A stretch of 18,899 nucleotides of DNA from Goniomonas avonlea (Eukaryota; Cryptophyceae; Goniomonadida; Goniomonadaceae), in assembly GCA_003573635.1 (NCBI GenBank), contig QUTJ01031783.1, forward strand, positions 1 through 18,899, in the 5' to 3' direction. Shown here piece after piece: positions 10,989 to 18,812 of the stretch. Positions within the stretch are counted from its first letter, which is position 1. Every line of letters begins with the position of its first letter. The notes under the pieces are model-generated. The model was not told where the DNA came from and did not search any database. It saw only the letters and a program-made list of their open reading frames with translations. Made by a program: the position numbers and the translations under genes.

Positions 10989-11035
10989 ACCTAGGAAGCT
11001 GCAGAGCAGCCACAGATCCGTCGATCTGCCTAGGA
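10989..11035 (+). repeat. Cloverleaf repeat, copy B
   Basis: Leader GTATTCAAGC after (GA)n, then stem 1 ACCTAGG, AA, stem 2 GCTGC-AGA-GCAGC, stem 3 CAGATC-CGTC-GATCTG, CCTAGG, and (GA)n again. All three stems can pair. Confidence 0.85.
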
Positions 11036-11351
11036 GGAGAGAGAGAGAGAAAGAGAGAGAGGGGGGGGGGGGGGATGGAGAGTGAGCAAAACTATCTCAT
11101 ACCTTTTAAGACTCTCTCTCTCTCTCTCGCACGTGATTGTTGGCTACTTCGATTACAAAATTGGCAAAATCGGCTTGGGAAGATCCGCGTGGGAAGATTT
11201 TACTGCCCAGCAGCAGTCAGGCGGAGATTGTTGTGGCGCGTGGATAATATTGTCTATTTTAGCATGATCAGCTGAGATTTTTTTTCCTATGTGGTCATGC
11301 TAGACACGATTTAATTTTGAAGATAGAGAGAGAGAGAGAGATCATTAAAAT

Positions 11352-11397
11352 ACCTAGGAACTGCATAGCAGCCACGGATCCGTAGATCCGCCTAGGT
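11352..11397 (+). repeat. Cloverleaf repeat, copy A (most regular)
   Basis: Stem 1 ACCTAGG/CCTAGGT (7 bp) encloses stem 2 CTGC-ATA-GCAG and stem 3 CGGATC-CGTA-GATCCG (6 bp) with linkers AA and CCA. Flanked on both sides by (GA)n. Every stem is perfectly paired. Confidence 0.88.
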
Positions 11398-11744
11398 ACT
11401 AAAGAGGGAGAGAGAGAGAGATAGATTATTTGGCCAAAAGTACCCGGGAAAAACCTCTTTCCTGGAGGCGGTCGAAAATCATTTAATTATAATCCCAGCA
11501 GGCATATGGATGCATATGCACCTGACAGCTATGCCGCCAACAAGTTCAATGTACGCGTATTGTTGTCTCGTTCTCGTTTCAGTCCTCTCTATTGATGCAT
11601 GCCTTATTCAGTCTCGTTTCTCCTCTAATGATGTTTTTTTTCCATGTTTTTTTGGAACGCTGGCCAACACGTGTGAGAGAAGAGTGCGCAAGCGTGATCC
11701 GGAAGGAGCATCAGAATCATCAATTCCTCACATGCTTAGCCCAG

Positions 11745-12315
11745 CTGCCATCTTACCCAGGGGGTCGTGGCTCCCAAAATTGGGCGTCCCCCTGAGAGTG
11801 GACTTGCATACATGCAACTAGGCCCATATCGGCGTTGCCGCCTTCACCGCCCCGCAAGCCTTCGCTCACNACGCTGCCGTGTTCTGGCCACAAAGGGCCG
11901 AGGAGGAGCTGGACCCGCTGTGCCATGTCGAATGGAGAGAATGCCCCTGTTAGCCTACTCATCGACGTCCTCCCCAACCACCTGCCCCGCCCCTGGAAGA
12001 GAACCCCCGGAGCTCCGCGGCGCCCCCTAAAAGGGACGCCTCACACCTGGGAGTGGCCCTCCGGAGCCCTGCTTGTAACCCCGCTCGTAACCCCTCATGA
12101 CCACACGCGTGCCCCGGCCCTATCGTGATTGTTCGAGCTAAAGCCAGTGAAATGTTCTGCCTCCCCGTGATCCCTAGTGCTTATCTACGGCACTCAACCC
12201 CTTTTTTCGCCTGGAAGTCTTTCGGCCTAGCCGCCCTATTGAGCGCCCAGTTCTGCGCTGTCGAGCATCGAAATACCCCCACAACACCCCTGTTCTTCCT
12301 CATGTGCCCGCGGTA
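11745..12315. other. GC-rich patch with one undetermined base
   Basis: Composition differs from the surrounding A/T- and GA-rich sequence. A plus-strand frame at about 11823-11945 reads HIGVAAFTAPQAFAH... and ends at a TAG, with N at 11870. Another open frame at 12125-12315 encodes 63 residues. Neither resembles a family I know. It could be a mobile-element fragment or an isolated exon. Confidence 0.3.
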
Positions 12316-12477
12316 GTCTAGCTAGTGCCTCCTAGTCAAGCTTCATACTAGTACTCCATATGTCGTACTAGTAGGCCATTTTCAGTAGGATGGTTCATTT
12401 TTCAAATGGGCATAGATAGTGTTTCTTTTGGCGGATTGGTCCAGGATTGAAAACAGAGCGAGACCACAAAGGGTCCG

Positions 12478-12525
12478 AATGCCGCCCAAACTGGCAATCA
12501 GAATGCCGCCCAAACTGGCAATCAG
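12478..12525. repeat. 24 bp perfect tandem duplication
   Basis: GAATGCCGCCCAAACTGGCA followed by ATCA occurs twice back to back. No gene context. Confidence 0.85.
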
Positions 12526-12638
12526 ATCAGAAAATTCTGTAAAATTCGGAAAATTATCCGTTGAAAAAAAGTGTTGTACTGGTACAATATTGTACTCGAG
12601 GCACTAGTAGCGAGCTGAAAGAGAGAGAGTATTCAAGC

Positions 12639-12681
12639 ACCTAGGAAACTGCAGAGCATGATCCACAGATTCGTAGATCTG
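12639..12681 (+). repeat. Cloverleaf repeat, copy C (partial)
   Basis: (GA)n-GTATTCAAGC leader, ACCTAGG, stem 2 CTGC-AGA-GCAT (3 of 4 bp) with an extra GAT, then stem 3 CAGATT-CGTA-GATCTG (one wobble pair). The closing half of stem 1 is absent. Confidence 0.75.
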
Positions 12682-12779
12682 CTCACATTCTGCTGAAGCC
12701 ACCGCTGCCTGCTTGATAGCCTCTACGGGCGAGAGCATCAAGCTGGTTCATCTCCTTGATGTTCTAGTCGATGACAATC

Positions 12780-12784
<5 letters not shown>

Positions 12785-12812
<28 letters not shown>
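12785..12812. repeat. (GA)n microsatellite
   Basis: About 14 uninterrupted GA units, about 100 bp downstream of cloverleaf copy C. Confidence 0.9.
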
Positions 12813-13025
12813 CAACATCGAGTAGCCTCAGCTCTGCAGATCTGCCTAAGGTGGAGGTTCAGTTTGTCACGAAGCAAGGCCTAGTGCAGGCCTTTGCAAA
12901 CGCTGGAAAAGCACACGGCGGGCCAGGTGTCGTCTGTCAAGACGCGATGTTTGAAAGAGAGAGAGAGCTGTGGTGCTGGTTCATTTTCCCACACCAGCGG
13001 TGATGACTTGCCAAAGATTTTTTGA

Positions 13026-13147
13026 CCGAATTCCTATCAAGGCAAAAATTACGATTCCCTATCAAAGTTTGAGACACATAGAGACAGGCCTTCATGGTCA
13101 CATTTCGTTATGACCGATTATTTTCTGACGAATCGGTCATGAGGTTT
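13026..13147 (+). repeat. Dispersed ~115 bp repeat, copy 2
   Basis: Diverged copy of 482-600. Here the 3' hairpin is perfect over 10 bp (ATGACCGATT against AATCGGTCAT, about 13109-13142). It lies just downstream of the fucosyltransferase gene, as copy 1 lies just downstream of the protease gene. Confidence 0.5.
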
Positions 13148-13299
13148 GAAGAGGTTTCGGTCGCAACAACAGCACATACTGACAGCTCCCACGGAGCAAT
13201 CATGGTGCATGGCCTCGGCCAGTCAGCACAACCCGTTTGCCTGTTTGTTCCATTAGTGAATTTGAAAGAAACGTCTATGTTCCTACAGAACACTTTCAG

Positions 13300-16200
13300 T
13301 CACAACACTTCGGCAGAGCAAGACCAAGGAAGGCAACAGCATGACTGTATCACAACCCAGCATAATGTTTGAGAAGCCCACACACCGTCAACCCTGCCAC
13401 GATGAGCCCGCCAATACATAAAAGCGTCGTTTGGAGGCACCCACGTCCATGTGTAGTCGAGGATTTTGTCAGTGTAGCACGGCCAGGCCTGTCCTCGTGC
13501 AAGTGCTCCTGGGGCAACACGTGTCACACAGAGCCAAAACGAACAGGTTGAACAGACGAGTAGCACCTCAGTGAGTCTCGCCCTCTCCCTGTCTCTCATG
13601 TTCCATCTCCTGCCCCACTCGCCTTTCGCTCTCGCTCGAGCGCCCACTCTTCTACCCTTTGCTGGTCCAGTGTGACCAAACAGAAGGGCAGGCAGACATT
13701 ACTGCAACTTTGGCTTGCCAAGAATAGTTGTCTTCTGCTCCCTGAGGTTCAGGTTCAACGGACAAAAACACTGGAGGAGGCAATCTTGGGGAGATGAATG
13801 GCATACCTGACCACTGCCCAGAGGCCTACTGACAGGGGGGAGGACAAGGTGGCGAGAGGGAGAGCGAGAGGGGGGAGAAGGGTGAAGGGTGAAGGGAGAG
13901 GAGAGGGATGGCAGACACCCCTATGGGAGAGGGGGGGAGAGAGGGGGAGAGAGGGGGCGGGGAGCGACTGAGAGGGAGGGAGGGAGATGAGGGGACTGAC
14001 CACAGCCACAGAGGGCCGCCTACTAAGAGGGAGAGGGAGACAGAACGACGAGGAGAGGATTTACAGCCATGCAATGCCGACCGGCTCGGAGCCAAGGCAC
14101 TGCAGTTGCCCACAAACATACAAGCATCGGGATGACCATCATCAATTTCGTACCGTTGTTGGATATCGGTGAAGAAATGGGGAGGGGGTAACAGCGCCCA
14201 GTCTGCGTCATCACATACGTCTTTTTCCCCTGCAGACACTCTTCATTTCGTTGCCACAAACAGCAAGGAGGCACAGCTAGAATGGAGAGCCATCGAGGTC
14301 ACCGTGCCTCCTGGAGCACGGCACCACTCTCTGCGCTCTCTTTCCCACTCTCTGTGTCCCTCTTGCTCTCTCTCGTGTGCTTTCTCTCTCTCTCTCTCCC
14401 CCCCCGCCTCTCTCTCTCTCTCTCGTGCGCGCGCGTGGCATCCCCTCTCCCTCTCCCTCTCCCTCTCCCTCTCTTTCTCTCTCTGTCAAGCACGATGACC
14501 ACAATCTGTCTTCGTGTGTGCGCGCGCGTGCGTGTGCGGCCAGACTCACCTGAGGATAGAAGGAAGAGGCAACGAGGCCGAAGGTTGAGCTTTCGGTCAC
14601 CACCAGGACCCTGGCATATCGAAGGAGGTACATTTCCACTAGCGCGAGAGTTAGCATAACGAGGTGCGTGTTCGATGAGAGCGCAGCAAGTGAAGATGCG
14701 GTCCCAGCCCACACAAGGAACAAAAAAACAAAATCAAAGAAAGAAATAAAGAAAAAAGAGAAGAAAAAAATCAAAAAACGAAAAGAAAAGAAAGAAAGAA
14801 AAGCTCAGATCGAGGAATCGAACCTCGCTCTCCACCTATCAAACAGATCTCAAATGAAAAAATCCGAGGTGCAAACACGACAACGCAGGGCTGTGCACAG
14901 GGTGCACCAACGGCACGGTGCAAGGCCACGGTCAGGCGTGTGAGGTCAGAGGTGGTCGGGTGCACCCAACATCACGTTCTCTACTCAGGTCGAGATGCTA
15001 CAGCAAGGCACAGGGCGCACCGACGGCACGCTCCATGGCCAAGGGCCCGGCGTGCGAGGCCGGAGGTGCGAGCACCACTGCGCGCACTCCTGAGGCAAAG
15101 TCCACCACCACTGCACCCACCGTCACCTACGGATCAACGTGAGATACAAACGCCATGGCTGGATATCAGCGATGCAGGACGACCTCGCACGCGGGTATGT
15201 GGGGAGATTGTGCGCCCACCACAGAATACAGGTGTGAGCGCTGGTGTGTGTGTGCCGGCCACAAAAGACAGGTTGCATGCCTGTTGTTGTCAGTGCCTGT
15301 GGTTGTTGTCACAGAGGTGCCTGTGATGCTCTGAGCAAGTGTGCGCACGAGCGGGGTGTGCGAGTATCTGTGTGCTTGTGCGAGTATGCTCGGTCTAACA
15401 GAGACAGTGCAGCCTCTCATGCTGGTGAGGAAGGGGAAACTCTTCGAACATGAACTCTGTGAATAAATAACTGATGCCATGCTCACTGATCGGGCACTCC
15501 CTCCCCCCCCTCTCGGTATGGAGACAAAAGGATTACCCACAATGGCGTCATGTAGCACCAGCGTGTCAGCGGGAACGCTTCTCCACTCAGGATTATCGGG
15601 CCACACGCCATGCTCCACCAATGCCTGAAGATTGCCACCACCAACAGGGGGGCCCTCTTCTTGGATCAGAGCCCATAGAGCATCAGTTTTGCCAACCTGT
15701 TGTCGTACAGTCGGACTGGTGAGGTCTGAGCTCAACCGGTGATCCACGCAAAACAGATGGAAAAGCAAATCCGATCCAGAAGAGAAATCGGTAAGCATCA
15801 CGGTGGACACTTTAAGCTACTCCGATAGTCTCGGAGGGACCGACCCCCCCACTCATGCTTTTGGGAGCAAATCAATAATGTGGTACCTTAGGCTCGCTGT
15901 CTCACTCGTCCGATTTTGTTCTGAGATCACCGAATGGACGAGAAAAGAGACCTACAATTATTTATACTCCTGCTCTCGTTCCTCATCACAACTCATGTCC
16001 AACTCATCGACAGGACCTACACATGCACAAGAATAAACCGACCTGGAGATCAGTGACAATCAGCCAAGTCGCTGGCACCTGCCGCAGCCTTCGTGGCACA
16101 AACGAATACCCACACCGGACAAAAGCCGGCGCTGCGGTGGCATTCGGGAACCCCGGGTTTGGAAAAAGTGGCACATCAAAACCCATCCGGATTTGAAGGC

Positions 16201-17075
16201 CGATTGTCTGTAAGGAGGCTCAGATACTGTCACCGAACAACACTCGCGAGCGCTCGGACCAGAGATTGCGAGAGGAAGTCGGCGAGTTTAGAGACGAGAA
16301 TATCAAGGTCGGACCGCAGCTGGAATAACCTAGGCCCCAGGCGTTGCGCATACTGCCACCAATGTGAGCACAGTCCATGAGATTGCGGATCAAAATGGAC
16401 CTGCACAATGCCAAACTCTTCGTCGACCCCCAAGTGGTGCTCGAAAAACGCCCTAAAGTGAGGATTCTGCGGGCCAGTCAAGGAGATACTAAATGTCTAT
16501 AAACAGAGATTAACCTTTGTGAGGCTTGGGGTGACAGCATTGCCATGAACCAGCAGCACAGGATTCGTGAAGTTAAATGGATCGCAGAGCCAGTCAACAG
16601 AACGTGCCTCGAGCACTTGAACGAGAGGGGATGTCAAAAACTCATCACTTTCTATCAATTCAGCCTCTTGAAACGTGCCAAACGCCTCAGGCTCCCAATT
16701 GAATCCCGGCTGCCGAAACAAGCGTTCTGCGGCACCCTTGTACAAGTCTTGTTCGGGAAACCAGAACAAAGCACGCTGGGTCACCAGGGCTAACTTAAAG
16801 CAGGTTAACACATGCGCTATACTGTTGGCAATCCCAGATCCAGCAATGGCCTGGCACACAAGAAGACGTTTTCGTTTCAGAGGACCAGGCCGGAGCATGC
16901 GGGCATGGAGTTGCGAGTACTTATCCAGAAGCACCGAAACGCGCTGCGTGTAAACATCACTGAGATCATCTCGCGAATCAGTACGGCAACTGGATGGTGG
17001 AAATACGCCATCGTCAGGAGACACCAAGCTCGCCACGCACAGCAGCACAAGGGCACCAAACAACCCGGCCACCAT
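13300..17075 (-). CDS. GT37-like (xyloglucan-type) fucosyltransferase, about 7 exons
   Basis: Probable Golgi enzyme transferring fucose from GDP-fucose. Exons (plus coordinates, transcript order): 17075-16515, 16466-16260, 16207-16079, 15816-15537, 14638-14550, 14229-14137, 13488-13300, giving about 515 residues in frame. The N-terminus has a hydrophobic stretch (about residues 2-17), a signal anchor or signal peptide. Motifs in family order: an SGIANSIAHVLT segment followed by ALVTQRALFW (the GLGNR-like donor-site region), CSHWWQYA, TIGLQIRMG (the GIQIR motif, near 257), VMLTD, then EMYLLRYARVLVVTESSTFG (394-413), which resembles plant FUT1 ALAEIYLL...STFGYVA, and WPCYTD near 455, resembling EPCFH. 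The second intron is 52 bp. Clear acceptors include GCTAACTCTCGCGCTAG before exon 5. Exon 4's start (acceptor GGAGTAG), the exon 6 donor and the last exon's 3' part, which ends in Cys-rich sequence, are uncertain. GT37 rather than another fucosyltransferase family rests on motifs only. Confidence 0.72.
13489..14136. other. Fucosyltransferase intron with polypurine tracts
   Basis: Runs of GGGAGAG and AGAGGGGG (about 13840-13990) dominate. Minus-strand Pro/Ser/Leu-rich frames here come from the repeat. Whether a further small exon hides here is open, because the exon 6 to exon 7 join is the weakest in the model. Confidence 0.5.
14335..14482. repeat. CT-rich microsatellite block
   Basis: (CT)n, CCCTCT and CTCTCC arrays in the intron between fucosyltransferase exons 5 and 6; GCGCGCGTG-type alternating sequence follows at about 14518-14535. 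Confidence 0.9.
14728..14802. repeat. A/G-rich (AAAGAAAG) tract
   Basis: Almost pure adenine with scattered guanines on the plus strand. On the transcribed minus strand it is a poly-T/C tract that directly follows the tRNA-like sequence and lies upstream of fucosyltransferase exon 5. Confidence 0.9.
14803..14868 (-). other. tRNA-like sequence lacking a D-arm (UUG anticodon loop)
   Basis: Read on the minus strand. Acceptor strands CTCGGAT and ATCTGAG pair over 7 bp (one G-U). The T-arm CGAGG-TTCGATT-CCTCG is a perfect 5 bp stem with 7-base loop and contains the B-box GGTTCGATTCC. The middle stem ATCT-GTTTGAT-AGGT puts UUG (Gln) at the anticodon between U33 and A37. Only 12 bases stand where a D-arm should be, and no A-box is seen. 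CTTTTC follows as a possible Pol III terminator. It lies in a fucosyltransferase intron, same strand. A tRNA relic or tRNA-derived repeat is likelier than a working tRNA. Confidence 0.4.
14896..15067. repeat. Two diverged ~60 bp direct repeats
   Basis: CACAGGGTGCACCAACGGCA at about 14896 recurs as CACAGGGCGCACCGACGGCA at about 15008. Similarity continues through the GGCGTGTGAGG/GGCGTGCGAGG and AGAGGTG/GGAGGTG segments. Intronic in the fucosyltransferase gene. Confidence 0.7.
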
Positions 17076-17135
17076 CTCGAAGCGATCTGGTCAAAGTACA
17101 CTGCAAGCCCAATCACGGCTCACGGTGCAACAAAA
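17076..17135. promoter_or_regulatory. 60 bp head-to-head intergenic spacer, likely shared promoter
   Basis: This is the only sequence between the start codons of the fucosyltransferase (minus) and the acetyltransferase (plus). It holds a CCAAT pentamer (in CCCAATCACGG, about 17108-17118) and no TATA box I can see. So short a spacer implies that at least one promoter overlaps the other gene's 5' end. Confidence 0.4.
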
Positions 17136-17594
17136 ATGTCTGAGAGCCTTCGCCTTATTGATCATCAGGACACAATAAAACTCAGACGCGACGTGTTACG
17201 CCCCTCGTGGTCTCTGGAAGAAGTGGCTTCGCAATACCCGACACCTGATCCAAGAACTTTTTATGTTGGTGCGCACGAGGGTGGGCTCCTCGTTTCCACT
17301 GCTTGCTTCTGTCCAGAGCCAAGGCCAGGGCTTCAGTGTGAGACTCACAATGGCACCTGGCGCTTGCGCTCGATGGCGACCAAAGAAAACTATCGAAATC
17401 GAGGGTTGGGAACTGCTGTTGCACGTTTTGGGCTTGCTGAAGCTGCATCCCGGGGCGCCGCATGTGTTTGGCTCAATGGGCGCGTGTCCGCAAAACGATT
17501 TTACGAACGCCTGGGTTTTGAGGCCACAGGCGAACCATTTGACACTGCACCTTCTGGACAACATTTGCTTTTTGTCCAGAGGTTGGCGAAATGA
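17136..17594 (+). CDS. GNAT-family N-acetyltransferase, single exon
   Basis: A 152-residue protein made only of a GNAT fold, which transfers an acetyl group from acetyl-CoA to an amine; the substrate is unknown. It begins MSESLRLIDHQDTIKLRRDV, an N-terminus typical of small bacterial GNATs. Motif A is RSMATKENYRNRGLGTAVAR, with the acetyl-CoA pyrophosphate-binding RxxGxG (R-N-R-G-L-G), and motif B follows as FYERLGFEATGEPF then GQHLLF. The length suits a single-domain GNAT. The frame stays open upstream to 16812, but that part is antisense to fucosyltransferase exon 1 and resembles no GNAT, so the ATG at 17136 is chosen. It has no intron, unlike its neighbours. The start codon lies 60 bp from the divergent fucosyltransferase ATG. 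Bacterial origin by transfer is inference. Confidence 0.85.
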   Translation: MSESLRLIDHQDTIKLRRDVLRPSWSLEEVASQYPTPDPRTFYVGAHEGGLLVSTACFCPEPRPGLQCETHNGTWRLRSMATKENYRNRGLGTAVARFGLAEAASRGAACVWLNGRVSAKRFYERLGFEATGEPFDTAPSGQHLLFVQRLAK

Positions 17595-17838
17595 CTGTGA
17601 GAATTTCTTGGGCGATCATTCAATGTCAAACACTCGGACCTACATTATTCCAGCATCTCTGCAGCGTCCAGTTTGTGGACGTCGTCATGCGCTTGAATTT
17701 GTACTGTAGACTATTCCACTGTACTCATATATATATTTTTGGTGAGTGCGAGGCGTAGAAGGAGCCGTAGAGCCTGCCCGCGCAGCCCCAGCCAGCCGGC
17801 CTCACGTGAGAGCTGTCTCATAGGGGCAGTTCAGTAAC

Positions 17839-17918
<80 letters not shown>

Positions 17919-17934
17919 ACACACACACACACAC
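17839..17934. repeat. (CA)n microsatellite
   Basis: About 47 CA units with one CC interruption near 17917, followed by (CAG)n-like sequence to about 17964. Confidence 0.95.
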
Positions 17935-17994
17935 AGCAGCAGCAGCACAGCAACAGCAGCACAGTAACACTCACTCGCTCCTTCACTCACTTGC

Positions 17995-18128
17995 AGGCAA
18001 ACAGGCAGGCAGGCAGACGCCCGCCTCCCATGGCTGCTGTCCGTCTATCTGCCTGTCTGTCCGTCTGCCTGCAGGCTGCAAGGCTGTCTGCCTGCCTGCC
18101 TGCCTGCTTGCCTGCCTATCTGTCTGTC
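17995..18128. repeat. Inverted GGCA / TGCC tetranucleotide arrays
   Basis: GGCAGGCAGGCAGAC at about 18002-18018 faces TGTCTGCCTGCCTGCC-type repeats at about 18083-18118, so the single strand could fold into a long hairpin. Confidence 0.75.
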
Positions 18129-18314
18129 GTGTGAGTCGGTCGGGTCAGACCTCAGAGCCATCCTGGCATTTGGGCTCTGTTTCCTGCCCCCCCCCCCTGA
18201 GCTGGTGTGAGCTACTCACGAATGAAATCAATAATGTTGGGGGAAACTGGCGTGATCTGACCAAGACGTTGCGTCTCACAACCTTGACCTCCACAGTAGA
18301 ACGATTACTTCGGG

Positions 18315-18812
18315 TCAGTCAGAGCTCTGGTGTTCGGCCTTTGTGTCTTGCAAGATCCACTTAACTTGCCCACCTGACTGCAGTATATTGAAACTTTCAA
18401 TTGTGTTGTACAAACCCCCTCGACATTGCGATACTGCCATTTCGTATTCCGCAGCGTTCACGGTTTGTTGCGGGGCGAGAGCTTGAGGCCGGAAATCATT
18501 GGGGAGGCGAGCTGCAACGGCTGGGGAAACTGCGGTTGGAGATGAAGCACTCCGATCGGTGATGGCGGCGGGGCCTTGACGTGTGCCATCGGCGAAGACA
18601 CACTTGGTGCTCCTGTGTGCGGTTGGTTGACCAGTTGAGTGCGCTGTGTCTGTGCCAGCAAAGAAAACAAGATGGATTTGCTCCCAGTGCCGTCCCCTAC
18701 CTGAATGTCGCGGGTCTCCAGCGTCCCCCCCGCCCTCATGACTTGGCGCTCGTGGGCGGGTGCGATCGTCAGGCGATGAAGCAAGTGCTGACCGGTTCAA
18801 TGCCAAGGTCAT
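18315..18812 (-). CDS. Open frame of unknown nature, possible partial exon(s)
   Basis: 165 codons open on the minus strand (ending ...DTKAEHQSSD then stop), with a second overlapping open frame at 18458-18784 (begins MLHRLTIAPAHERQV). A strong donor TTTCATTC|GTGAGTAGC on the minus strand near 18220 and a donor-like CAG|GTGGGC near 18376 hint at a minus-strand gene entering from the right. I do not recognise either protein and cannot choose between the frames; it may be non-coding. Confidence 0.2.
   Translation of the reverse strand: MTLALNRSALASSPDDRTRPRAPSHEGGGDAGDPRHSGRGRHWEQIHLVFFAGTDTAHSTGQPTAHRSTKCVFADGTRQGPAAITDRSASSPTAVSPAVAARLPNDFRPQALAPQQTVNAAEYEMAVSQCRGGLYNTIESFNILQSGGQVKWILQDTKAEHQSSD

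Larger units (their letters stand above)
10459..11489. mobile_element. Possible ~1.03 kb element with degenerate terminal inverted repeats
   Basis: ATTAAATGATTTTCG at about 10461-10475 recurs inverted at about 11473-11487. Inward of it, both ends continue with CGACCGC, a T-run next to G/C-rich bases and GGCC(C)AAA in the same order, with small gaps. Three cloverleaf repeats and their (GA)n tracts lie inside. No transposase frame is visible, so it would be non-autonomous. No target-site duplication identified. Confidence 0.35.
10211..13299. other. Repeat-rich intergenic region between protease and fucosyltransferase
   Basis: No gene I can support. It contains (GA)n and (CT)n tracts, four cloverleaf repeats, a possible TIR element, a GC-rich patch and a dispersed hairpin repeat. 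A plus-strand stretch at about 12694-12780 stays open (EATAACLIASTGES...), but I find no partner exon or family for it. Confidence 0.5.

Noticed and set aside
10989-11397. Hammerhead ribozyme
   Set aside because: Three stems are present, but the conserved CUGAUGA and GAAA core is absent.
13755-14239. Ser/Leu/Pro-rich open frames on the minus strand
   Set aside because: Mostly polypurine/polypyrimidine translation. Only the segment 14137-14229, in a different frame, fits the fucosyltransferase.
16079-16130. Extending fucosyltransferase exon 3 through PATWLIVTD
   Set aside because: Tempting as the strand before the donor-binding helix, but VMLTDFSSG in the next exon fills that role and its length and phase fit; kept as an alternative only.
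16812-17135. N-terminal extension of the acetyltransferase frame (260 codons open in total)
   Set aside because: It is antisense to fucosyltransferase exon 1 and does not resemble a GNAT; the ATG at 17136 gives a standard full-length domain.
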